Shown here in pieces: positions 6,349 through 13,500 of a DNA stretch of 13,569 nt (its first letter is position 1; every line of letters begins with the position of its first letter). The stretch spans positions 1 through 13,569 of the forward strand of contig CAZUTO010000038.1 in assembly GCA_964623085.1 (NCBI GenBank), given 5' to 3'. A model generated the notes under the pieces. It saw only the letters and a list, made by a program, of their open reading frames with translations, was not told where the DNA came from and did not search any database. Origin of the DNA: CAZUTO01 sp964623085 (GTDB lineage Bacteria > Pseudomonadota > Gammaproteobacteria > Pseudomonadales > GM7GCV1). Position numbers and translations under genes: made by a program.

Positions 6349-7811
6349 CACAAGTCGCCAAGAAAGACCGCAGCTACAACAGTAAGTGCTCCTAATACCG
6401 CAGCGATATGACTGATACGGTCAGTAATAGCAAAGACGATTGGATCTTCGTTCATTTCTCCACGAACCGTTTTAAGCCAAATGCGGCCTATCCAATACAA
6501 TAACAAAGGACACATCAGCCAAAGAATCTCTGGCTGTGAATACATATCTCGCACTTCCGCGCTATTGATATAAAGCGCAACAAGCATAACTGAAACATAC
6601 CCACTGCTAACGCCCATGGAGACGATGAGAGGGTAATCTCCAATTATATAGCCGCGCCCTGCAGCTGAATCGTTTTGTCTTTCTTTAAGCGCCCAAAGCT
6701 CTGATGCGCGCTTAGTAAATGCCAAACTCAAAAACAAAAACATGGAGAAAGCTAGCAGCCAGAAGGACTGATCTGCCCCAATAACAACTGAGCCACCAAT
6801 CACACGAATGGTAAACAGGCCAGCCAGAATGCATGCATCCAAAATCACCATGGTTTTTAAATGAAAGGAGTACACTAGCGTCGATACAAGATAGATAGCC
6901 GCGACAAGTCCAAATATGGGCGACAAAAAGCTAAGCAGTATCAGAGACCCTATGCTTAACCAGAAGATCATGAGTAAGCCTGCTTCAGGTGATATCAAAC
7001 CCGACGCAAACGGCCTTGTGCGCTTAGTTCGATGTGCTCTATCTGCTTCTAAATCCAGTAGGTCGTTAATAATATATGTGGCGGATGCCATTAAAGAAAA
7101 AGCAAAAAAAGCTAAGGTGGCTTTTAGTACAGCTGATGTATTCCCGATTTCATGATCGAGAACCAGCGGCACAAAAATTAGCGCATTCTTAACCCATTGG
7201 TGAACCCGAATCCCCTTCAGGTAATCCTTTAGCTTTGGTTTGATGAGTGCAAAGTGATGTACGTCTTTGTAGGATCGATCAACTCGCTTTTGGAAAGACA
7301 ATGAGCGAGATACAGCTAGTACCTTTCGCGCTTTATTCCAAACTACAAAGTCCGCTTGATCATTGCCAATATAATCAAACCCTCTAGCGCCATAGGTTTT
7401 TTCGAGTAGATCCGCTTTTGCAGATCCTTTGAGGTTCACTTCCTCGCTCGAGGCTAACACACCGGTAAATGCTTCTGTGTGTTCGGCGATGGTTTCTGCA
7501 ACTTTAATATTGCTGGCCGTACACAAAACCACTTGTCGGCCATTGGCCTTTTCCACCGCCAACAAATCTAATACTTCTTGATTGTAGGGCAGTAGTGATG
7601 GTGAAAAGGATACCATAGAGGCAAGCCGACTTTTCAAATAGGCTCTGCTACGCGCCAGCCAAAACGGCAACACAAATAGCAACCATGGCTTTGCTTTGAG
7701 AGCTTTTAGACAGGTCTCAAACAACATATCCGTCTTTACAAGCGTGCCATCTAGGTCGACACAAAGCGGAACGTCTTTGTTTTCCAGTTCGAGGTTCGGT
7801 ATGTCTTCCAT
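6348..7811 (-). CDS. HAD phosphatase-UbiA prenyltransferase fusion (polyprenyl-phospho-phosphoribose synthase/phosphatase)
   Basis: A 487-residue two-domain protein. Residues about 15-180 form a HAD phosphatase: DLDGT (19-23) holds the nucleophile and acid/base, TASN (98-101) is motif II, the Lys in LKGSAKAD is motif III, and GNDQAD (149-154) is motif IV. Residues about 195-487 form a polytopic UbiA domain with the Mg-prenyl-phosphate motif NDLLDLEAD (249-257), then KRTRPFASG, a second acidic region starting at Asp325, and KRASEL (367-372), as in Rv3806c-type enzymes. UbiA members of this type transfer 5-phosphoribose from PRPP to polyprenyl phosphate. The HAD domain would then remove the 5-phosphate to give the substrate of DprE1. 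The fusion places steps one and two in a single polypeptide. It is the first gene of the cluster, 81 bp downstream of the GT-C gene and behind a terminator, so a promoter is expected at 7812-7860. Confidence 0.88.
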   Translation of the reverse strand: MEDIPNLELENKDVPLCVDLDGTLVKTDMLFETCLKALKAKPWLLFVLPFWLARSRAYLKSRLASMVSFSPSLLPYNQEVLDLLAVEKANGRQVVLCTASNIKVAETIAEHTEAFTGVLASSEEVNLKGSAKADLLEKTYGARGFDYIGNDQADFVVWNKARKVLAVSRSLSFQKRVDRSYKDVHHFALIKPKLKDYLKGIRVHQWVKNALIFVPLVLDHEIGNTSAVLKATLAFFAFSLMASATYIINDLLDLEADRAHRTKRTRPFASGLISPEAGLLMIFWLSIGSLILLSFLSPIFGLVAAIYLVSTLVYSFHLKTMVILDACILAGLFTIRVIGGSVVIGADQSFWLLAFSMFLFLSLAFTKRASELWALKERQNDSAAGRGYIIGDYPLIVSMGVSSGYVSVMLVALYINSAEVRDMYSQPEILWLMCPLLLYWIGRIWLKTVRGEMNEDPIVFAITDRISHIAAVLGALTVVAAVFLGDL

Positions 7812-7830
7812 TCTCGTTATCTTAGGTTAT

Positions 7831-7844
7831 TTGTCAGCCGACAA
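7831..7844. repeat. Short inverted repeat upstream of the UbiA-fusion gene
   Basis: TTGTC and GACAA flank AGCC, giving a 5-bp stem. It abuts the next palindrome (7845-7860) with no spacer and lies 20 bp before the start codon at 7811. It may be an operator or a 5' leader structure, and no protein can be named. The stem is short, so it may also be chance. Confidence 0.4.
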
Positions 7845-7860
7845 CGTTGCTTAAGCAACG
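7845..7860. repeat. 16-bp perfect palindrome upstream of the UbiA-fusion gene
   Basis: CGTTGCTTAAGCAACG is a perfect 16-bp palindrome. It lies between the terminator of the GT-C gene and the start of the UbiA fusion. It lacks a following T-tract in the minus direction, so it is more like a protein-binding site than a terminator. A transcription-factor operator for the cluster is a reasonable inference. Confidence 0.5.
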
Positions 7861-7899
7861 AAAAATGCCTTAAAACGCCATTCACAGATGGCTCAAGGC
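7861..7899 (-). terminator. Probable intrinsic terminator of the GT-C gene
   Basis: Read on the minus strand, an outer stem GCCTT/AAGGC encloses an inner stem GCCAT/ATGGC with a CTGTGA loop, followed at once by ATTTTT. The outer arm overlaps the stop codon region at 7893-7895. The internal loop is asymmetric (GA against GTTTT), so strength is moderate. If it works, the GT-C gene ends here and the UbiA-DprE1-DprE2 cluster has its own promoter. Confidence 0.6.
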
Positions 7900-9557
7900 G
7901 ATTTAATGACCTGATATATTGTTTGAATACTATCGTCATGAACTATCGACATATTATCGCTGTATTCAGTCAATAGGTGACGTTTTTTTTCTTCCAGTTG
8001 TGGATCTACATCCCATTTTTGAGTAACCAACGTGGATGGAGGGTTCAATGCCCAAGATGACACCAATATTCGTCCTGAATCGGAACCTACTTCTGACAAT
8101 ACTAATTCCAAGTCAGCAAGCTCAATATCGTCTAGATGATACACCTGAGATGGACTCCACCACTCAAGCCAAGTTGAGCAAATGTACCCGCAGTGGACAA
8201 TAATACGATCCTCACCAGAGGTCTCCTCAATATAGTACTGGGTGAAATCTTTCCAAAAGTCGCCCGTATCAGAAGATTGCGGAATAATTGAGCCGATCGC
8301 ATTTGGCACGAGTATACCCATAGAAACAATTGCAAAAAGCGGCCGCAATCGAGTCACAGTGTTATCTTGCCTACTCAGAAAAAACCCAATCAAAATAAAA
8401 AACACTGGGACGACTGCAATCCAAAATTCGAGGTTCTCCGGAAAATACACTGTATTAAATACACTATATACAACCAGAAAAGTCAGTGCGAAGACAATGT
8501 ACCCACTGCCACTCAGACGCTTAAAAGTGGTACCACGAAAAACAGCCCGCGCTATACACACAGAAAAACTGAGAAGCCCAACAACAAGCGTTGCCAAAGC
8601 AACGGCTTTAGTCAAAGGACTAAGTGTCGCAGCCATGTAGGTTTCTTCAAAACCGGTCAAACTGGGAAATAGAGTGCGGCTCAAATTGATAAAACTCTCA
8701 TAGCCGAACAGGAAATTGACGCCCCAAATTGCCTTGAACAATCCAACGACAGATTTCAATAACGAAGAAGCTCCAAACTCCACAAAAGTGCCCTTACTTC
8801 CGTGTCCAAGAGACCATAATAAGGCCTCACTCAGAGAACTAGCATCAGTTGCAGCTGGCACTAAAAACGCAACTGATAAATATGCACCTCCAACCAGTAG
8901 CGCTGAAACCCCATAAAAAGCAGCTAGGCGCGAAAAAACGACTGAAAAGCGCAGTTTTTCTGTAAACCAAAAAAAAGATAGCGGTACAAAGAACACCAAG
9001 AAGCACAGCACGTGCTGCTGGTAAACAAGCGTCGCAAGAGAAAGGAAGATTCCCATTAATACAAAACGCGGATATGACCAATCCCCCTGCATCGCTTTAA
9101 GTAATTCATGCACAGCCAACATGAGGAATAACGTCGGCAGGATATAAGTATCAGCTTCAACGCTATATGCCCAAAAACCATATGAGGAACCAATACAAAT
9201 TGTCGTAAACAGGCGCCAAAACAAACCCATGCCTAGTAACTTCATCACTGCTAGGCAGATCCATAAAGTCCAGGCGCCAGCAAGACTTTGTAATATCTGC
9301 ATAGACGTAATGACATCAATATCCACAAAAACCAATGACATTAACTTATAAAACCAAAAACTAAAGGTCTCAAATAACAAGTGGTTGGGATGAAAAAGTT
9401 TAAGTGGGTCGCCTTGAGAGACTGACATAGCGTACTCTAAAGCATCTTCCGCTTCGTTATGATGTGACGCTAACGTAAAAAGATATAGGCACAAAAAGGC
9501 TAGGGGAATAACCCAAGTAAACTTGGCAAAATGCTCACTGCTAGACAACAATAACAA
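7893..9557 (-). CDS. Polytopic GT-C-type glycosyltransferase, candidate lipid-linked-pentose transferase
   Basis: About 554 residues with many transmembrane helices over residues 13-425 and a soluble C-terminal region of about 120 residues, expected in the periplasm. Features of the GT-C fold are an acidic motif in the first periplasmic loop (NEAEDALEYA, 34-43), a loop motif FHPNHLLFE (55-63), and FWAYSVEADTY (128-138), a pattern seen in DUF2723-like and related GT-C proteins. Such enzymes use lipid-phosphate sugars as donors. Its location next to a polyprenyl-phospho-arabinose cluster makes an arabinosyl (or other pentosyl) transferase likely, by inference. No ATG occurs before the acidic loop, so the start must be non-ATG. 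TTG codons lie at 9557, 9551 and 9548; AGAGG at 9562-9558 favours 9551 or 9548. An out-of-frame ATG at 9573 opens a tiny ORF across this start. The acceptor is unknown. Confidence 0.75.
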   Translation of the reverse strand: MLLLSSSEHFAKFTWVIPLAFLCLYLFTLASHHNEAEDALEYAMSVSQGDPLKLFHPNHLLFETFSFWFYKLMSLVFVDIDVITSMQILQSLAGAWTLWICLAVMKLLGMGLFWRLFTTICIGSSYGFWAYSVEADTYILPTLFLMLAVHELLKAMQGDWSYPRFVLMGIFLSLATLVYQQHVLCFLVFFVPLSFFWFTEKLRFSVVFSRLAAFYGVSALLVGGAYLSVAFLVPAATDASSLSEALLWSLGHGSKGTFVEFGASSLLKSVVGLFKAIWGVNFLFGYESFINLSRTLFPSLTGFEETYMAATLSPLTKAVALATLVVGLLSFSVCIARAVFRGTTFKRLSGSGYIVFALTFLVVYSVFNTVYFPENLEFWIAVVPVFFILIGFFLSRQDNTVTRLRPLFAIVSMGILVPNAIGSIIPQSSDTGDFWKDFTQYYIEETSGEDRIIVHCGYICSTWLEWWSPSQVYHLDDIELADLELVLSEVGSDSGRILVSSWALNPPSTLVTQKWDVDPQLEEKKRHLLTEYSDNMSIVHDDSIQTIYQVIKSP

Positions 9558-9573
9558 CCTCTCGTGAGTTCAT
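9541..9573 (-). other. Ten-codon out-of-frame ORF overlapping the GT-C start
   Basis: ATG at 9573 reads MNSREVVIVV and stops at a TAG at 9543-9541, inside the start of the GT-C gene in another frame. It could be a coupling leader peptide. It could instead be the true N-terminus separated from the main frame by an indel, or chance. Its coding status is unproven. Confidence 0.25.
9558..9562 (-). promoter_or_regulatory. Shine-Dalgarno-like AGAGG before the GT-C gene
   Basis: AGAGG directly abuts the first TTG (9557) but is 6 nt from the TTG at 9551 and 9 nt from the TTG at 9548. The spacing favours one of the latter two as the real start, shortening the protein by two or three residues. Confidence 0.45.
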
Positions 9574-9681
9574 AGTGGTAGCGTTAACGCGAGTCAAAAA
9601 CAATATATGAAGAAATGACCAGCCCTGCAGACAACATGCTGTCAAACCAATTAAATCTGGCGAATTCTTACATTCTCCACG

Positions 9682-9699
9682 AGTGATTAACAGTGATTA
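9682..9699. repeat. Direct repeat AGTGATTA x2, 10-bp period
   Basis: AGTGATTA occurs at 9682-9689 and 9692-9699, one helical turn apart. Spacing of this kind suits a regulator binding as a tandem dimer upstream of either divergent gene. It is short enough to be chance. Confidence 0.4.
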
Positions 9700-9762
9700 C
9701 CGCGGGGATAACAAAAGTGGTACTGCTTTTGAGAAGTCATTCATAAATTGAAGGTGCGCACA

Positions 9763-9787
9763 CCCTATTCCCTATCAATATCCCTAT
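9763..9787. repeat. Three direct CCCTAT repeats
   Basis: CCCTAT occurs at 9763-9768, 9770-9775 and 9782-9787, within 25 bp in the divergent intergenic region. Irregular spacing (7 and 12 bp between starts) makes a single operator less certain. No known factor is assigned. Confidence 0.4.
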
Positions 9788-9904
9788 TAATGTCCTTGTC
9801 CAGACAATCGAATGCTGTGAGTAAAACACGACGATAACGCCCGAGTCACTCATTCTTTGTATAAAAAAATGTATCCTAATAGACTGAGGATCTGAAATAA
9901 AAAC

Positions 9905-9952
9905 ATGAAAACTCTAAATAGACATTCTGACTTTGTGGCAAAACCGATTTAG
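9905..9952 (+). other. Fifteen-codon ORF overlapping the rhombosortase start out of frame
   Basis: ATG at 9905 reads MKTLNRHSDFVAKPI then TAG at 9950-9952. The rhombosortase frame lacks an ATG, and the sequences would join with a +1 shift near 9932 to give a longer N-terminus. It may be a leader ORF, an error or mutation at the true start, or chance. A purine-rich GAGGA lies 14 nt before this ATG, further than usual. Confidence 0.3.
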
Positions 9953-10517
9953 AAAACTACCCTGGATAACGGGGCTACTGATCACCGCCGTTGGCAGTCT
10001 ATTTTGGCTTGCGCCGAGAGGCAGCGTTTACTTTGACCGGCTGCTTCTCACAAAAGCGGACATTCCTGAACTTCTCCGCTACATAACTGGCCAATTTCTC
10101 CATATTGAGCCGCAGCATTTACTATGGAATCTATTAGCGTTGGCTATATCTGGCATGCTGATAGAAGCAAGATCACGTATGTTACTTTTATCGAGCCTTT
10201 TTGCCGGGATACTGGCTGTCGCTATTTGGTTTACTCTAGAGACAAGGTTCGATTACTACGCTGGCATTTCAGGCGCATTGAACGCACTTTTTGTCACCGC
10301 CATATATTGCTTATTTGACGATAGAAAATTGCTTTCCACGCACAACCTCGCGATTGCTATTATTTTTCTGATTTATCTGGGGAAAAATGCTTTTGAACTC
10401 GCTACAGGGACTGCAGCTTTCAATAATCTAGAATGGAGTATTACCCCTGGCGCCCATATATCTGGAATGGTCGCAGGGGTAATCTGTATCGGGATCTATC
10501 GCGCTACTAAAGGTTAG
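9933..10517 (+). CDS. rrtA: Rhombosortase (rhomboid-family intramembrane serine protease)
   Basis: About 194 residues with roughly six transmembrane helices, the minimal rhomboid core. The catalytic serine is Ser113 in GISG and the catalytic histidine is His175 in PGAHISG. HLLWNLLAL (62-70) with upstream His57 matches the His/Asn-rich loop and helix of GlpG-type proteases. Rhombosortases cleave GlyGly-CTERM tails of secreted proteins at the inner membrane, before export by type II secretion and surface attachment. A GlyGly-CTERM protein lies directly downstream and convergent, and the two stop codons overlap (10514-10517), so substrate and protease are physically paired. The start is uncertain: TTG at 9933 is the best in-frame choice, with CTG (9927) and ATT (9924) after an in-frame stop at 9915, and no clear ribosome binding site. 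The symbol follows the family name and is by analogy. Confidence 0.82.
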   Translation: MWQNRFRKLPWITGLLITAVGSLFWLAPRGSVYFDRLLLTKADIPELLRYITGQFLHIEPQHLLWNLLALAISGMLIEARSRMLLLSSLFAGILAVAIWFTLETRFDYYAGISGALNALFVTAIYCLFDDRKLLSTHNLAIAIIFLIYLGKNAFELATGTAAFNNLEWSITPGAHISGMVAGVICIGIYRATKG

Positions 10518-13500
10518 TCGGCTATTCTAAACCGTCGATGACGAAGCAACGATAGTAATACCATCAGCACTAGTGTCAAAGGTCCAGATGACCCGCCACC
10601 ACCAGCACCACTGCTAGCCTCGCCAGAACCATCCGCAACAGGATCGGGAACAGGATCGGGATCTGATAACGACTCCAAAGGTATAAATTCACACTGCTTA
10701 GCCTGACCTTGAGCCGGATCACCGAATACAGCATTGCTGCAATCGACACCTTCCTCAAAGATCATTGGTTCACTGTATTGACCATCTGTACCATACCTCA
10801 CAGCTGCTGCTCCCTCGAACCCACAGCGACCGCCCTCCGGGGCACAAAACGTAAATTCCTCTTCCGAGATAAGGTCTGTAAATGGTGCAAATGGATCTTC
10901 ACCTTCTCTTGCCGCGCTTGACCGATCTATCTGTCGCAAGAAGTCGACTAAATCGTTCATATCGCTCTCAGACAGAGATCTAGCAACGGTGTGCGCTGAA
11001 GCACGCTCTACATCTTCCGCTGTACTCACGGTAATATCATCAATAATCACGGATTGGCCACTCTCTAGATCATCGCCAACGATATTAATGGTATTGCTGT
11101 TTTCTTGAAGCGACACATTAAAAATAACTTCACCTGAAGCTACATCTATATTTTCCTGCCTACGAAGCCTAACCAACGGTTCACTATAGAGCGTTCCATT
11201 CACTCTAAGATTCAGGTTGGTTGACGCGGGAGAAGACCCGTGTCGAACTCTTATAATACCCTCTCCGCCAGAACCGCCATCAACGTCAAATGTCAAATTT
11301 CCGCCTTCAATCAACCTAACTGCTCGACCATCTCGATAATAAGAGAAGTCTTCCGGCTGGACAATTTGGGTGTTGCCCGCCCGAGTCGCAGATTCTGCTT
11401 GGTGAACAGTACCGCCAACCGAGCTAAATACAGCCTCGATCGTTGGTGCACTCCCGTCATGCAGATAGGGCGCTGATTCAAACAATCCAAGCAACGAGGG
11501 CGTTTTGATTGCTTCTAGCGAACCCCCCAACCTAGAGCCGGAGTATTCGCGAAGCGTTCCAACATCATGAGTAATCGCATCAGTAAAAGCTCTACCAACA
11601 TGACAAGAATCACACCCTAGATCGACGAACGTCTGGCCACCTGCAAGTGCATCGTTAGTTAACAGACCATCATCGGTTCGATACGGACTGCGTGGCAAAG
11701 AGTCTCTTCCCAAACTTTCGACATAAGAAGAAAGCGCATCTAGTTCCGCACTGCGGCCAGCCTTGGGAGTACCTAATGGATCGCTCGTTGCCGCAAAGTC
11801 AGCATCGGACATTAAGCCACGACCAAGAAATGCTCCTCTTATATCGTTTTCAAAATCATGAATTTCATCAAAGTTGGCAGACCAATGCACATCACCAAAG
11901 CGTGTGCCCTCTCGGCCTTTCAGCGAAATGTTATTGCGAATGCCTTCACCTCGAGCGGTAAAATCATAGGTACGACCATCTTGACCACCATCAAAGTGAC
12001 AGCTCGCACAACTCAAATAACCCTCTGCACTTATCCGGCCAATCAGTTCACCGTCTTCTTGCAGCCCATGTACGGCGTTATAAAAAAGTTGCTTACCAAG
12101 AAGCTCTTCTGAACTTAGTGCCTCATCAGCTACTGTCTCAATCTCTAGCACACCTGGATTAATCGAACCGCCCGCGAGAAATTCCGACAAATCAAACACT
12201 GATAACGTTCGTTCATTCAAACTTTTGGCATAGAGCGTTAATCCATCCTCTACAAGCAAAAGCCCTTGAGGCGCTAAACCTGTATCAAACTGTGCATCAA
12301 TGTTACCTAGCTGGCCCGTTTCTGGATCACGGGAAAGAGCCCATACTTGATTACGGCCCTGCATCGCTACGAACAAATAGTCTCCGTTGGGTGACAAGGT
12401 CACCCCAGAAGGAGAGTCAACATTATCAAAATCTCGTCTCCAGCTTTTCACTTCCGAAGAAGTCTGTAAGTCAATTGTCGCGGCAAAAGTACGCACAGTA
12501 TTGTCTTCATCTAGAGCGTCGTTTCCATTGATCAAGCCGCGATCAACGTTATCTTGTTTACCGACAACATAAGCCCAATCTCCATCGTCGCTTATCACAA
12601 CGCTTGATAGATAATTTGGCACACCTCGACCACTTGCCACGGTATCCGGAAGCAAGCTTTTTTCAAGGCGAATCACACCATTGAGGGTCATAGCATCGGC
12701 ATTCACGTCGTATACCTCACCCCAGTTTTGATCCGATATAAATCGCGTGGCCAAAAGACGATCGCCGTCTTCCGATAGCGCCAAGCCCGCTGGAGTTGCT
12801 GCTAGATCCGACCCTATACTGCCCGGTAATTCTAACTCACCATCGATATTTCGACTCGACACATCCAGCCTAAGTAATGAGCCTGAACCATACAAGCCGA
12901 CGTAAGCTTTACTTGTATCCGAATTCATCACGATTCCAAATGGGCGGCTGCCGTAGCCAGTGTCAATCGACTCCAAAAGCGTACCATTGGAATCAAAAAC
13001 CTGAACCAAGTCCTCTCCCGATGCTGTCACCCAGACATTACCATTGGAGGATACGGCGACGCTGCGAGGATCATCTGCTGTATCTACCTCTATGTCGACA
13101 AAACTCGAACCGGATGAAACACGCGATAGCGTGTCGTTATCGGGGTTTACCGTCCAAACAGTACCGAAGGATGAATCGTAAGAAACCTGCGAACTATGCA
13201 GTGTTGGCCGCCCATCGCCCAAGCTGGCAAAGATGGAAATATTGGCAATACTAGTGGCGACTTGTTCGGGTTCACTAGCATCCCGAACCTGCACGGTCAC
13301 TGATGCAGTGCCCGGCTCACCGAAAAAGTAATTGATAGAATCGCGACCGCTCCATTCAGTGTATTCGTCTGCCTCTCGGCGGTATCGGTATTCGAGCGCA
13401 CTCCCATTGGAAATTGATGCATCGACCTGCACAGTCACCGTCGATCCCGCCAACACATCTTGCTCAGGAGAGAAATCCACACTTGCGATAACTGGCGTTA

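Larger units (their letters stand above)
9558..9932. other. Divergent intergenic region between the GT-C gene and rhombosortase
   Basis: 375 bp with no ORF of note. It must hold the promoters of two divergent genes. It contains a 10-bp palindrome GCGTTAACGC (9581-9590), a pair of AGTGATTA repeats, three CCCTAT repeats, and an AT-rich stretch (9854-9880). No convincing -35/-10 pair with standard spacing could be assigned on either strand. No RNA gene was recognised. Confidence 0.7.

Noticed and set aside
7812..7842. Promoter TTGTCG-17-GATAAC before the UbiA fusion
   Set aside because: Each hexamer matches only four of six positions, and the -10 would end about four bases before the ATG, implying an essentially leaderless transcript. 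Too weak to list as a feature.
8242..8672. Two plus-strand ORFs of 101-132 codons
   Set aside because: They lie opposite the GT-C coding frame, are basic and low in hydrophobic content without motifs, and look like antisense shadows.
9640..9645. Perfect TTGACA (-35 hexamer) on the minus strand upstream of the GT-C gene
   Set aside because: No -10-like hexamer is found 16-18 nt downstream; a TATATT lies too far away, so I do not call a promoter.
9790..9837. Fifteen-codon plus-strand ORF in the intergenic region
   Set aside because: Very short, no ribosome binding site, no hydrophobic or conserved pattern.
9860..9877. TATAAA and TATCCT as -10 elements for rhombosortase
   Set aside because: No matching -35 at 16-18 bp could be found, and AT-rich runs produce such hexamers by chance.
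12877..13254. Plus-strand ORF of 125 codons
   Set aside because: Antisense to the beta-propeller region of the cytochrome protein, with no recognisable domain and a composition typical of a shadow frame.
13480..13480. GTG at 13480 as the true start of the large cytochrome protein
   Set aside because: The frame continues open upstream through a coherent Gly/Thr linker to the window edge, and the start would fall inside the first Ig-like domain without a signal peptide.
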